From assembly GCF_026151205.1 (NCBI RefSeq), contig NW_026971774.1, positions 21,001 through 85,000 on the forward strand: 64,000 nt of DNA, in the 5' to 3' direction. Source of the stretch: Bolinopsis microptera. Taxonomy: Eukaryota; Ctenophora; Tentaculata; Lobata; Bolinopsidae. The notes beneath the pieces were generated by a model. That model had not been told where the DNA came from, searched no databases, and saw only the letters and a list, made by a program, of their open reading frames with translations. The stretch's first letter is position 1. Every line of letters starts with the position of its first letter. Both the position numbers and the translations under genes were made by a program. Positions 8,830-18,600 of the stretch are shown piece by piece.

Positions 8830-11322
8830 CTAGTCGGATAAATCCTGGAGAGCATCATTTTGTCCCCAAAGAAATTCGACTCTCCTAATGAATGCTTTTT
8901 GTGTGCTGCTTTTTGTTAACACTTCATCTAGATAGGAATGTGAGTCTGCCCCACCCAGCTCTTCTTTCAGTTGCAGGTAACTGGTGTCTTGCACCTCCAG
9001 ACACAATAGGAGCTGGTGTACGGGGGAATCAATGAAGCTGTTACAGAAACGACAGGCCTCACCACTGCCACCACCCATGATCTTTTGGATGTTCGCAAAG
9101 AGTGGTGAGCAGCCGTGAATGTAGTCCATTATTCGGCTGTCCAGATTTTTACTCGTGTTGTGCCCGAATAAAAAGTTGTTTTTGTCTAGGAGCAGCCCAC
9201 TGTTTTTGATCTTTGTGATCACACCGAGTATCTTGGTCTCCTTGTTGTTACTGACAGTTCTGCATTGCAGATTTGTTTCGATGCTGTCAATCCAGATCTT
9301 ATTTTTGTAGCTCATTATGTCTGCCTGAGTGTAATAGGCTAGATCCTTGAAATGTTGCTGCGTTAGGTCTATCATTCTGGTTCCGTGTGACTTATTTTCT
9401 TTCCAGAGGAAGTACTTTTTCAGTGACATTGTTAGGACATGAAAACTTGGTATTCTGCTTTCATCAACTTGGTAGAGGGTAGCTGAAAGATTGTCACCTT
9501 GTGTGAGTATTTTGCACATGAATTTAACCGAGAGAGCTTCGAGTTGCACATCCAGTGGTGGTAGGTGGAGAGCAAGTTCGGTTAATTCCCTTTGTGGGTT
9601 CAGGACTGATCCAGATATTTTTAGAATTATTTTATTCCAGAAGCTTTTAAATTGATTGAGACACTTGTGAAGCCAAATAGGTGCTGCGTAGAACAGTTTA
9701 GTGAGGACCATTGTCTTAAGGAGGAGAGTGAGGCTGTAAACATTTAGACCATAGTTGCGGTTAGTTGATTTTGTTATTAATCCCCACTTTCTTTTGCATT
9801 CTTTAAGTTTTTGAGACGCATGTTTCTTGAAATTGAGGTCCTCATCTACTATTACCCCAAGGACCTTCGTACTTTTGACGTAGTTGATGCTTTTCCCATT
9901 AATACATAATTCTGCAGGTTTCTGTTCTTCATTATAGGCTGCAGTTTTCATGATTATTGCCTCTGTTTTATTTGTATCACAGTTCACTACTAGCTTGTTC
10001 TTGATGCACCACTTGCTAAGGTGGTCACATACCATCTGCATTTTTTCATGGCATCCGGAGATGTTCTCAAAGGAAATCATAAGTGTACCATCATCAGCAA
10101 ATTTGTAGCAGCTTAGATATCTTTTTACCTCTTCCGGGGTGTTGTGCGTCATGTCTGCTATGTATAGGATAAAGAGGAGAGGTGAGAGTACAGCCCCCTG
10201 AGGTAGTCCAAATATTGTGCATTTTCTTTTTTCTCCTTTATAGTTGTTCACTTTTAGACATATCGTCCGGTTGAACAGGAAACTTCTCAGCACGTTAAGA
10301 ATATTTCCTTGAATACCGAGAGTTGATAGTTTGACACATAGTGATGGAAGATGAACACTGTCAAATGCCTTTTCGAAGTCAAGGAAAAGCACTATACATG
10401 CCAGCTTCTGTCGTTTAACTTCCTCAAGGTTAGCCAGCATTCTGAAAAGATATCGCGTTGTTGATCTCCCTCCAATAAAACCTTCCTGATCTTCATCAAG
10501 AGTTCCTTCAATGTCCAGGAAGAGTCTCAATCTTTTATCTAGCACTCTTTCACAAATCTTTCCAAAGTAGGATGATATGGAAATCGGTCTATAGGCACCA
10601 GGTAACATGTAGCTGGATTTTCCTTCTTTCCTCAAGAATGTTACATCGGAAGATTTCCACAGCCATTTTCCTGTGCTCATACACCAGTTAAATATGATCT
10701 GCAAGACGTGAAGACAATTTGTTTTTATGTGTTTGAGGATGGTGGGGTGAATATTGTCTGCATCACATGATTTGTCATTTGTTTCTTGCCTTTCTATAGC
10801 TGATTTTATCTCGTCTATGGAAATATGGTTGTTCAGCGGATCATCTTCACTGTAACTACTTGCAGATTTGCTGCTAACATTCTTTAATTTACTGAACTCA
10901 TTATTTACATGCATTTCGTGCTCTTGGTCATTGGGTTGGTTTTGAAGGTGTTTTCCTGTGAAGAAAGTATTAAATAACAGCTCTTCCTTATCTTTTTCAG
11001 ATGTGACCAGCAAGTCACAGTCTTTGAGGTTGCAAATGAAGTTGTCAGTTTTGGCCCCAAAAACTCGTTTATATTTTCTCCAGAATTGAGTGCAGTCTTT
11101 GGTGTTTAGTGCTTCAACTCTGTCACGAATCCATTCATTCTTTTCTTTAATCAGCGCTTTTTTGAATGATTCAATGCTTTCAGTGAGTGTGGCCTTGTTT
11201 CTGGGAGTTGACCTTTGCTTGAATCTGTCTTTCGCTTCTAGAGCTTCATTAGATAGAGTTGTAAGTGCAGGACACCAATAAGGTTTTGAATGAATGGATA
11301 CTGTCTTCTGAGGGATGAACAT
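8830..11322 (-). pseudogene. LINE B ORF2, reverse transcriptase part
   Basis: An 830-residue open frame carries all core RT motifs: YRPISI (244-249), LDFEKAFDSV (314-323), GLPQGAVLSPLLF (372-384) and the active site FADDGTLM (408-415). Near the C-terminus is CRFCNSFIDSPVHQLLLC, the Cys-Cys-His-Cys element typical of Jockey/I-group LINEs. The RT would copy the element RNA at a nick made by the upstream endonuclease. The RT itself is open, but it is cut off from its endonuclease by two frame breaks (about 11320 and about 11430) and a fold-back insertion at 11587-12259, so no full ORF2 protein can be made. The Met at 11322 is only the first one after the last break. Confidence 0.9.
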
Positions 11323-11586
11323 TCGGTTAGCCTCCTGTATTTATGTAATAACTGTTGCCATAGCTGATCCCCTTGGTTTAATAACTCTGGGGCCGAACGA
11401 AGATGTTGACAGTTAGTCTCGATTGCATTTGACCATCTTTTCCAGTCTGCATTTTTCCAGTCCATACACTGCACACTCTGGGGACAGTGTCTGATTTTGG
11501 GATCCCTCTGCAGATTTCTTGAAGCACCGGATAGTGACCTCTTTTTGGGGCACCTGAAAATAATTCAACATCTTTATCCATCCACT
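11238..11586 (-). pseudogene. LINE B ORF2 linker remnants
   Basis: Two short overlapping minus-strand readings (11378-11581 and 11238-11474) lie between endonuclease and RT in different frames. They continue the ORF2 linker, with Trp/Gln/Arg-rich helical content and no catalytic motif. The first starts in the duplicated target site of the fold-back element, where the endonuclease reading also ends, showing that the two were once continuous. Confidence 0.7.
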
Positions 11587-12259
11587 TGATTTCTCTTGGA
11601 GAATTTATCTTTACACTCTTAACTTGCGAACAAATTGAAGCAGCAGACTTTAGGCTAGAAACTTTATTGAATAGAAATAATCATTCCACGTAACTACGTC
11701 TTCTTCAGTTCTGTAATAAAATTGTTAAACATGTGTAAAATTAACGACGGAAAGAAATTTTTAACTAGTAAGTAATGTATTGATAGGACTATCTTGGATA
11801 GTAACCATGACAACCGAGTTATCGTTGCTTTAGTGCTGAGTTTTATCAATAGTTTTTGCACATGAATTGTGAATTCTGAACAACCAGTTTTACGTTTACT
11901 AATTAGTATAGTATCATGAGTAGTACAGTATTTAGTTGTTTTAGCTTACATTTCTTCTTGTCGTATATTTTTTGTTGTTTTGAATTTTTTGCAATTACAT
12001 TTTTTTGGGTCATATTTCGTAAATTTTATTTCTCTGTTTTTGTTTTAAATTTCTTTCCGTCGTTAATTTTACACATGTTTAACAATTTTATTACAGAACT
12101 GAAGAAGACGTAGTTACGTGGAATGATTATTTCTATTCAATAAAGTTTCTAGCCTAAAGTCTGCTGCTTCAATTTGTTCGCAAGTTAAGAGTGTAAAGAT
12201 AAATTCTCCAAGAGAAATCAAGTTCAAATGCGACTCATAAATATAGCCCCCTTGAACTA
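11587..12259. mobile_element. Fold-back/MITE element with 175-bp identical arms
   Basis: Bases 11586-11760 and 12048-12222 are identical inverted copies as far as read, separated by a T-rich loop. A 36-base tail (12224-12259) follows the right arm and is not inverted. The duplication TTTATCCATCCACT (11573-11586, 12260-12273) flanks the whole element. Removing the element and one copy restores the frame across this point of LINE B ORF2, which proves insertion. There is no coding content. A 14-bp duplication is long for a DNA transposon and may mean LINE-type insertion. Confidence 0.8.
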
Positions 12260-12904
12260 TTTATCCATCCACTGATTTCCCAACTTTGAGATGATGGGGC
12301 CTTCGGCTAACACTAAGTCAATAACACTTCCTCCATTTGTACAGACAAATGTGCAGTCGTATGGTGAGCAGAGAGTTAGGGTTTCCTTTTCGACGTAGTC
12401 TAGAAGCTTCTTTCTTCGCTGCGTGGTAACATGATCTCCCCAGTCATGATGTCTTGCATTAAAGTCTCCATATGTGAGAAGAGAGTTGAATTTATATTTA
12501 GCCTTATATTCTCTTGCTTTATCAATGTGGGCCAGAAGTCCTTCAAATTTTCTTATGGAATCATTCGAGTTATTGCAAGGTTTGCAATAAACTGATCCCA
12601 CCAAATATCTCTTTCCTTCAACTTTTATTTGGCACCAAACAGCATCAACTTCTTCTACGTTAAGGTCATAGACCAACTCTGGATGTAGTGAAGGATCAAT
12701 GACGAGCGCTACCCCAGCTGTCCCTTTATTTATGTCCCCAGCTTTATGAAATACCTTTTTATTAAGGAAACTTCCGTCTGATTGAGTCCAAGAGCTTGTT
12801 TCTTGAACCGCCATCAAGAGTATCTCATTTTCGTAGATAAACTTGTCAAGTGTCATCTCAGAGTTAGTTGACATCTTTGCTATATTTATTTGGCCAAAGA
12901 TCAT
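12257..12904 (-). pseudogene. LINE B ORF2, APE endonuclease part
   Basis: The reading begins MIFGQINIAKMST and has the apurinic-endonuclease (exonuclease III-like) motifs: Asn in GQINIAK, VQETSSW (catalytic Glu), GSVYCKP and TYGDFNARHHDWGD (catalytic Asp-Asn), ending near DLVLAEG. This domain nicks target DNA for priming. It is open for 215 residues and stops exactly at the fold-back insertion. Its start codon overlaps the ORF1 stop as ATGA (12901-12904), which suggests coupled or reinitiated translation of ORF2. Confidence 0.85.
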
Positions 12905-13602
12905 AATCTACTGTTGGGTTGTGTGGGTGATTTTGAACATTTGTTTGGTTGCATGTTGAGTTTCATGACAATATTTTGGTATGTTGAACAATCTATGTTT
13001 GTAGCTACATGGCCAAAGACATCACAATTAATACAGTAGTCTCTTCGGTTACTCTTGCATTGATAGGAGTGGTGATTGTCTCCACATTTGCTACATGTTG
13101 CATGGTTTTGGGTACAAAGTTTAGCAACATGGCCAAACCTGTAACAATTGTAGCATTGGATGATTCTCCTTCTCGGCTTATACTCTTCCGCAGTATAAAT
13201 TACCTGTCCGAGCTTTAACCCGTTTCCTAAGCATTTCTCATAGTCTTCCTTAGTCTGAAAGTTGATCTTAAGAGTTTTCAGAGAAATGTTGTCCCGTGTC
13301 ACAAATCTTTTTGCCCTAGCTCCTGGATAACACCTTTCCACAGAAATTGTTAGATCACTATCCTGAATGTTTGTGGGTACTCCTTTGAGAATGACTGCCC
13401 AGCTTAGCTTTTCTAAGATCCTGCATTCTGTAGTCATGTTACTGTTTGCAAAGAAATCACCTTTCCATGATCCTTCTACTCTTATTGCATCTTCTTTAGA
13501 TGTGAGCTCAATCATCAATGATCCACCTTTGGTGACAAATGTCGATTTTATGGCCATATCTTTAAAATATTTATTGAAGTTTCTCTTAATATTCAAGGAC
13601 AT
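12901..13602 (-). CDS. LINE B ORF1, Gag-like protein with zinc knuckles
   Basis: A 233-residue open frame encodes the RNA-binding partner of LINE ORF2. Three Cys/His clusters lie near the C-terminus: CYNCYRFGHVAKLC, CSKCGDNHHSYQC and CINCDVFGHVATNIDC, all of the CCHC zinc-knuckle type. The part before them fits the RRM-like region of Jockey/I-element Gag proteins (SWAVILKGVPTNIQDSDL). The frame is intact. It ends in a 4-base overlap with the ORF2 start. Confidence 0.85.
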   Translation of the reverse strand: MSLNIKRNFNKYFKDMAIKSTFVTKGGSLMIELTSKEDAIRVEGSWKGDFFANSNMTTECRILEKLSWAVILKGVPTNIQDSDLTISVERCYPGARAKRFVTRDNISLKTLKINFQTKEDYEKCLGNGLKLGQVIYTAEEYKPRRRIIQCYNCYRFGHVAKLCTQNHATCSKCGDNHHSYQCKSNRRDYCINCDVFGHVATNIDCSTYQNIVMKLNMQPNKCSKSPTQPNSRL

Positions 13603-13688
13603 TTTGTTTTTTTGAACCGGTCTAACTTACATAGACGTGAATATCTTGAATATTTATCGAATAATGATAATCTCAAAATTTAAGACAA

Positions 13689-13795
13689 ATTAATGTCAAT
13701 TAATGTCAATTAATGTCAATTAATGTCAATTAATGTCAATTAATGTCAATGTCAGTTTGGGGTTTTTATGGAATACTGACATTAATTGACGTTGC
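13689..13795. repeat. TGTCAATTAA decamer array plus hairpin (right)
   Basis: This block mirrors 7790-7888 in sequence and orientation: about six decamers, TGTCAATGTCAG, a variable loop, then GGAATACTGACATTAATTGAC running into the right end GTTGCATTCCCCCCC. Confidence 0.85.
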
Positions 13796-13805
13796 ATTCC
13801 CCCCC

Positions 13806-13811
13806 ATACTA
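13806..13811. other. Target-site duplication ATACTA (right)
   Basis: This is the direct copy of 7772-7777 next to the right end of the composite transposon. Confidence 0.6.
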
Positions 13812-13889
13812 GCTGCTGAAAATAAAGAAGTATATGCATGATAATGTCGTTTGGCGGCAGCGCCTGCCGATACCTGGATTATATTGTGT

Positions 13890-15181
13890 TTAACTTAGAA
13901 TTCAGTGAAATTTTTGTCATTCCATTCAGCACCATACCTGTTTTGGGCATTCATCAATGACTTTTGTAATTTATTCTTAACAGAAGAACAAGAGGAATTA
14001 AAATTAAATGAGCCAATTTTACAAAAATTGGGCCGATGGAAACATTGGCAGCATCACGAATATGAGACATAAGATTTTGAAGGTCGGCATTTGGATCGTT
14101 GCTGGTCGCAAAATTTGAGAACTTGCCTTCAAGGGCCAAGTGATATTTATGTTGCATATCTTTGTTGCTTACAAGTTCTGATATATTATAAGAAGGAACA
14201 CGACGTTGTTTAGGTTTGAAACAAAGATGAATGTTGCTGAAATTGATGCGAGCAATGACAAGTCTATGATCTGAAAATGTTTTAGTACTAGCATAAGTTC
14301 TTGATTGAGTCAAAAGACACTTAGATCTATTTCGGCATAGTATGTAATCTATTTGAGAGTATACAGGCAGTGTCTTCTTACTGTACCGACCAGCCGACCA
14401 ATCCTTCCGCCAACCAGTAAATGATGTAACACGTCTGCTAGGTTGTATAAAACTAGTGTTCACAGCAAACAGATTATTTTCTGAGATAAAATCCAGTAAT
14501 CTAGAACCATTTTCGTTCCTTACTCCCATTCCGTATTTCCCCATATATCTACTAAAACCCTGTTCAATATCAGAAGGGGATAATTTACCCAGTTTTGAAT
14601 TAAAGTCACCCAGAAATTGCAACTCCACATTAGAGGGTACATTCTTGGCCTCTCTTAGCTGCCCATAAAAGTTATCCAAAACAACTGGATTTTTACGGAC
14701 TAGCCCCTGATGTGGACAGTAGGCATTGATCACCCTGCAACGTAGGGGTGTACCGCTACGTGAGGGGATGCAAATATCGACATAGCATACCCGGTCACTG
14801 ATGTACTTCCAGCAAACCACATAGTTCATCATGCGAGGACTGATTAATGATTATAAAACCCAAGCCTCCATGGCGACTGTCCAACTGCTCGAACAGAAAC
14901 AAGTTAAAACCGTTGCGCAAAACAATGCTGTCTGATTCGGTGACTTTAGTTTCCTGCAGAGCGCAGATGTCGACATTGTACTTTTCACAGTCTAATCCTA
15001 GTAACTCACGTTTACTATGTAGGCTATCATCTTGCTGAACACCGAGCCCACGGATGTTAAATGTGGCGAAGCTGATCATTAATGCAATGGTTGTTGATAC
15101 AAATGATTTCTTCTTCGGGTTAAATATGTTGGAGTTGGCGTCACCACCGTCTCCACCGCTGATATTACTCGAACGGACCAT
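13890..15181 (-). pseudogene. LINE APE endonuclease (LINE C half)
   Basis: Two overlapping minus-strand readings (14795-15181 and 13954-14832) give an APE-type endonuclease with one frame break at about 14800-14830. Motifs are FATFNIRGL, ICALQETKV (catalytic Glu), HGGLGFII, INAYCPHQG, FLGDFNSKLG, SQIDYILCRNRS and FSDHRLVIARI (catalytic Asp-His). A second break near 14030 shifts the linker into another frame that stays open to about 13892. The same family, with the same motif wording, is at 40378-41469. RT is absent here and probably continues at 3262-5277. The 5' end abuts the satellite at 15193. Confidence 0.8.
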
Positions 15182-15192
15182 CTAAAAAATAT

Positions 15193-15360
15193 CTATACTT
15201 GAATCAATTGTATCCGTGTATCGTCCTTATATAGAGTTTTCCCGCTAAATGTAACCTATTTACGATGTCGTACCATTTTGTGACGATGTTTACATCAACT
15301 GCCCTATAATACTTGAATAAACTGTATCCGTTTATCGTCCTTATATAGAGTTTTCCCGCC
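15193..15360. repeat. ~105-bp satellite unit, right copies
   Basis: Two units of TACTTGAATCAANTGTATCC ... TTTACATCAACTGCCCTATA match the left copies at 2992-3159. Confidence 0.8.
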
Positions 15361-15634
15361 TTCCAAACCAAAATCAGATATAAATGATTTCGGAAATTCA
15401 CCCAGAATTTCAAATTCCATATAATGTGACAGAATTTACATCATTTCCCAATAACCAAGTGCATGTATATTTGCTAACTTTTCAAAACAACCTATTTTAG
15501 GGCTATGATTGGCAGAAGAACCATCAAATAATGAGTTGAAAGGGTTTTGAGGACACCTCACAGTAGAAAAGAGGTATCGTATTCTGAGTGTGACAAAGTT
15601 TACGAAATATTGCCTTAAAGCCGTTCGATCCGTG
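15361..15634. other. Non-coding flank of the first Polinton
   Basis: No gene is visible. It includes inverted versions of the GTAAA(T/C)TT(C/T)GTCAC word (about 15427 and 15590), linking it to the 1.5-3 kb satellite region. Confidence 0.5.
15629..15634. other. Target-site duplication TCCGTG (left, Polinton 1)
   Basis: TCCGTG abuts the terminal AGTAGGG. ACCGTG follows the other end at 34438-34443. Five of six bases agree, as expected for an old 6-bp Polinton duplication. Confidence 0.75.
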
Positions 15635-15689
15635 AGTAGGGTATAGATAAGGGTTCTGTATAGAGGCGAGCACATTTAATTGAATCATC

Positions 15690-16010
15690 GTAATTGAATG
15701 AACTAAGGCAATGTTAATTGAATCATACACTCGTAATTGAATGAACTAAGGCAATGTTAATTGAATCATACACTAGTAATTGAATAATGTGATACTATCT
15801 GACAAAGTTAATTGATTCATACACTAGTAATTGAATAATGTGATACTAGCTGGCAGTGTTAATTGATTCATACACTAGTAATTGAACAATGTGATACTGG
15901 CTGACAAAGTTAATTGATTCATACACTAGTAATTGAATAATGTGATACTAGCTGGCATTGTTAATTGATTCATACACTAGTAATTGAACAATGTGACACT
16001 AGCTAGCCAA
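15690..16010. repeat. 51-bp subterminal tandem repeats of Polinton 1
   Basis: Five or so units of TAATTGATTCATACACTAGT followed by AATTGAATAATGTGATACTA alternate between AAAGT and GGCAGTGT spacers. The mirror set is at about 31620-31801 and 34252-34400. They may be binding sites for an element-encoded protein. Confidence 0.85.
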
Positions 16011-16936
16011 TATGAACGGATAACGTCTGTCACGTGACTTGTAAGGGTGTTTGATACTCTTCTTATCAAATTATTAATGTTATTGTTTACGTCACGTGAT
16101 TTGCAAGTGTAGATGAAGTTCTGTACGTGATCAAATTAATGTTATCGTTTACGTGTTGATGATTATATTTGTTACATTGAAGTTGAGTAGTGAATGAGAC
16201 ACGTGATTTTAGAGATAAAACACCATGTACTTTGAGTAACCTGTGTTGACGCATCGAATTAACCTACTTAAGTAGATTCTGCAAAGTTGCACTGTATTTG
16301 ATATACTAACGTTCTGTAGCTCTAGATCTAACTCTCACCGAGTTCTAATACTGTGATGACACATGATCATACAGTGTTCTGCAAAAACAAATAAACTCAT
16401 CAAATTAATGTAACGTTATTTAAATATATTTAATATGATAAGATATGTAATGATTGGATTTTCAGGTAAACCCGTTCTCAAAAAACTACAGAACACTTCG
16501 CAATGATAAAATTTAACATGCAATATAATAATAAATAATACATGCAATATACTAATCTCAAAGTCTCAATTTAGAAAGCAGGTCTTGAAAAAGTTGACCT
16601 CTACTTGATAAAAGCAGATCTTGCCCATGTCAAAATGAATATATGCAGCGAAATGTGATATTTCGAAGTCAAACATGACTTTTGGCATTCATTTTTTGTC
16701 ACGGCAAAGGTGTCATAAAATTCGTGTTTAATACCACTTTAATGAAATATATTTGCCATTGACTTGATATTGGGTGCATAACAAGCGATTTACAGCAACA
16801 ACAGAAAATGGGAGGTCCTATTCTAAAAGTCACAGCATCCTTGGTTGGGTCTAGTCAGTCAGCACCCCTGGGTGGGCCTGTAACATTCCAAAAAGAAAAA
16901 AACCTTACCTAAAACACTCAATTCAAAATATATTTA
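16011..16936. other. Non-coding part of left terminal repeat
   Basis: No gene was found. CACGTG occurs at 16031, 16093 and 16200, within 170 bp and with TGA/ATT context, and may be a regulatory cluster. The rest is AT-rich and is duplicated in the right arm. Confidence 0.5.
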
Positions 16937-17461
16937 CTAAAGTCCAAAGAACTTATTTCTAGCTGAATCAGTATTCTTTCTTTTAGATGTAGGGTTGACA
17001 TAGACTGACACTGAGTCACTATCCATGTCGGTTGCTACGTCGTTATCCGAATCTGAAATCCTGTTAGATAATTTGATTGTGTTCAGCTGAGTAGATGCTG
17101 TTTCATTTATTTCATCGTTATCAGCTATAAGTTTTTGAAACTGTCTTAGCACTTTTTCATGTTTATTGATTGTCCATTCCATTTCTTCGTAGAAATCTCG
17201 TAGCTGATAAATGGCTGTTTGTAAATTCTCAATAGACGCATCGTGGTTATCTATACCATTTGGATCATGATCATGGATAAGAGGGTTTTCCGATGGTATA
17301 CTGCATTGTATTTGTTCGTCAATATTTTCCGCTTCCGAATTGCTGCTAGATAAACTTGACGCATAAGGATGCACTCTGTAACGATGACTAGCCAAGCTTG
17401 AGGACGTTTTGTAACTTTTGTTGCACTTCCGACATTGGTGTTTTCGTGATTCCAATTCCAT
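16937..17461 (-). CDS. Single C2H2 zinc-finger protein in left Polinton 1 terminal repeat
   Basis: A 174-residue open frame is identical to its mirror copy at 30148-30672. One N-terminal finger is visible, CRKCNKSYKTSSSLASHRYRVH (residues 9-30, C-x2-C-x12-H-x4-H). An acidic Ser/Asn/Asp-rich middle follows, then a helix likely to be coiled coil (LQTAIYQLRDFYEEMEWTI) and a basic tail. The role is unknown. Its place in both terminal repeats suggests a DNA-binding regulator of the element. A TATA box (GCTATAAATAC, 17578-17588) lies about 115 bases upstream of the ATG. The frame is intact in an otherwise broken element, perhaps because the arms are homogenised. A similar one-finger gene is in the second Polinton. 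Confidence 0.75.
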   Translation of the reverse strand: MELESRKHQCRKCNKSYKTSSSLASHRYRVHPYASSLSSSNSEAENIDEQIQCSIPSENPLIHDHDPNGIDNHDASIENLQTAIYQLRDFYEEMEWTINKHEKVLRQFQKLIADNDEINETASTQLNTIKLSNRISDSDNDVATDMDSDSVSVYVNPTSKRKNTDSARNKFFGL

Positions 17462-17577
17462 ATATTAATGATTCGTCAAAACTTGCTGACTTTTTTTATT
17501 GGGCAAAACTAGTTAAATGCAGGCAATGTATGCTCTTGCTAACAATTAAAACAGATCAATTTTGTATAAGATTCGTT

Positions 17578-17588
17578 GTATTTATAGC
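17578..17588 (-). promoter_or_regulatory. TATA box GCTATAAATAC (left C2H2 gene)
   Basis: The box matches the motif shared by several genes of Polinton 1 and lies upstream of the 17461 start. Confidence 0.6.
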
Positions 17589-17639
17589 TTTAAAAAGATG
17601 TTATCCAAGAAAACAGATAATAACACAACATCACAATAT

Positions 17640-17865
17640 TATATGATCATAATATAGTCGTCATATGATCATCAAATGATTTTCCTACTCAACAATTTTG
17701 ATGACTTAACTAATGGTGATATCATCACATTTTTATAATGATATGATCATCATATTAAATGATCATCATATTGTGTATGATCATCATATGACCGTCTTAT
17801 GATTTTCGTTCTCAACAACCTTGTGAACAGTGACAAAAAAAAATGATGGGAGCAAATCTGACGCT
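17640..17865. repeat. GATCATATGATCAT palindromic repeats at inner edge of left repeat
   Basis: ATGATCATCATAT/ATATGATCAT words recur and can fold back on themselves. Related blocks lie at 27770-27960 and 28948-29178. Confidence 0.75.
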
Positions 17866-18100
17866 CACCATATCTGTATTATATAAGATGTCAGCGCAAT
17901 TTCTTAATTCTCCCGATGTTAGAATCAGTCAACAAAATATAATGTTAACGTAAGGGTAAAACAATATGCATGCATTTTCATTGTTCATTGTCCATTTTGT
18001 CCTCACTTTTCATCTGCTTGTTCGGTTACATCCATAAGAACCGTTGAGGTGATGTGTCGAAGATCATGTTGGGTCATCATTTGGTGAAAGTAAGACATAA

Positions 18101-18562
18101 TTATCGTGAAAATTTCTCGAAATCGAGGATTCTCCTGCTGATCATAGCACCAGTTATCACTATAGCCACAATGAACCAGTAGTTTACACCATGGAACTCG
18201 AAGCTGGGATTAACTGTGTAGTCTAAGTTTGTGTCCTCAAACTGGGGAGAAATTAAGACAAAATGATCAAAGTCCATCTCAGTGAAGTTTTCATCCTTCT
18301 TCATCGTATTCATTGCTTGATTGTCAATCATGAAATCAAGCCACGAAAAGCGGAAGTGATCATATGTGAGGCTTGCTTCATATAATGCAATCCGATCCTC
18401 TTGCATGCAGCGTAGATATAGTGTATTGTTTTGACGAAACAAATGAGCGGACTGATTTACACCTTCAAAAACAAAGAAATCTTGATGACTTTCATTGTTC
18501 ACTTTAAAACGCGCGGTGAATGAAAGAGTAGAAACTGTCGCCAGAAGCAAGACTAAATTCAT
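18101..18562 (-). CDS. Polinton 1 membrane glycoprotein, left copy
   Basis: The ATG at 18562 opens a hydrophobic signal peptide (MNLVLLLATVSTLSFTARF). The earlier in-frame Met would bury it. An ectodomain of about 100 residues follows, with Asn-glycosylation sites (NES, NQS, NNT, NFT), and a single membrane segment (YWFIVAIVITGAMI) ends in a short basic tail. This is type I membrane topology, about 154 residues. A clear paralogue, pointing the other way, is at 28204-28780, and the promoters match (CTATAAATATA). No known family was recognised. A membrane-exposed virion or cell-entry factor is possible but unproven. The frame is open, unlike the right copy. Confidence 0.65.
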   Translation of the reverse strand: MNLVLLLATVSTLSFTARFKVNNESHQDFFVFEGVNQSAHLFRQNNTLYLRCMQEDRIALYEASLTYDHFRFSWLDFMIDNQAMNTMKKDENFTEMDFDHFVLISPQFEDTNLDYTVNPSFEFHGVNYWFIVAIVITGAMISRRILDFEKFSR

Positions 18563-18600
18563 ATTTCGTTGATGTGAGTTAGCATCTGACGGACATCGGT

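Larger units (their letters stand above)
8330..13610 (-). mobile_element. LINE B (Jockey/I-like non-LTR retrotransposon), decayed
   Basis: On the minus strand the order is ORF1 with zinc knuckles (12901-13602), APE endonuclease (12257-12904), a linker with two frame breaks, and RT (8830-11322). A 3' untranslated region of about 500 bp follows and ends in (TAA)n at about 8332-8347, a tail type usual for I/CR1-group LINEs. TTTGAACCG occurs at 8309-8317 and 13611-13619 and could be the target duplication, but 13 bases separate the left copy from the tail, so this is weak. There is almost no 5' untranslated region, which suggests slight 5' truncation. Confidence 0.8.
7778..13805. mobile_element. 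Composite DNA transposon with GGGGGGAATGCAACG inverted ends
   Basis: The left end reads GGGGGGAATGCAACGTCAAT and the right end is its inverted counterpart, each flanked by ATACTA. Immediately inside both ends is the same block in the same orientation: a run of TGTCAATTAA decamers, a short loop beginning GTCAGTTT, then GGAATACTGACATTAATTGAC. No transposase is visible. Without the LINE it carries (about 8330-13610) the element would be about 0.75 kb, so it is a non-autonomous element that received a LINE. The superfamily is not assigned: G-rich ends with a 6-bp duplication do not single one out. Confidence 0.6.
3160..15192 (-). mobile_element. Old LINE insertion (A/C), later split by nested elements
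   Basis: The endonuclease half (about 13890-15181) and the RT half (3262-5277) lie in the right order on the minus strand. The satellite unit that stops at CTATA (15193-15197) continues in register from CTATA at 3155-3159, as expected when one element is inserted into the unit with a short target duplication. Related LINE D (40378-42879) joins the same EN and RT types in one copy. The material between the halves is later insertions. The alternative is two independent LINE fragments of one clade. Confidence 0.5.
15635..17865. repeat. Polinton 1 left terminal inverted repeat
   Basis: This 2.23-kb arm matches the inverted right arm (28948-34437) nearly base for base where compared, apart from a few indels (one near 16240) and the insertions in the right arm. 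Identity ends at GACGCT (17865/28948). It contains subterminal tandem repeats, three CACGTG boxes, a C2H2 gene and a GATCATATGATC-rich inner edge. Confidence 0.92.

Noticed and set aside
8545-8841. 98-residue plus-strand reading
   Set aside because: Lies antisense in the LINE B 3' untranslated region and shows no domain or biased composition typical of a gene.
8309-13619. TTTGAACCG as firm LINE B target duplication
   Set aside because: Only 9 bp and separated from the (TAA)n tail by 13 bases; kept as weak evidence only.
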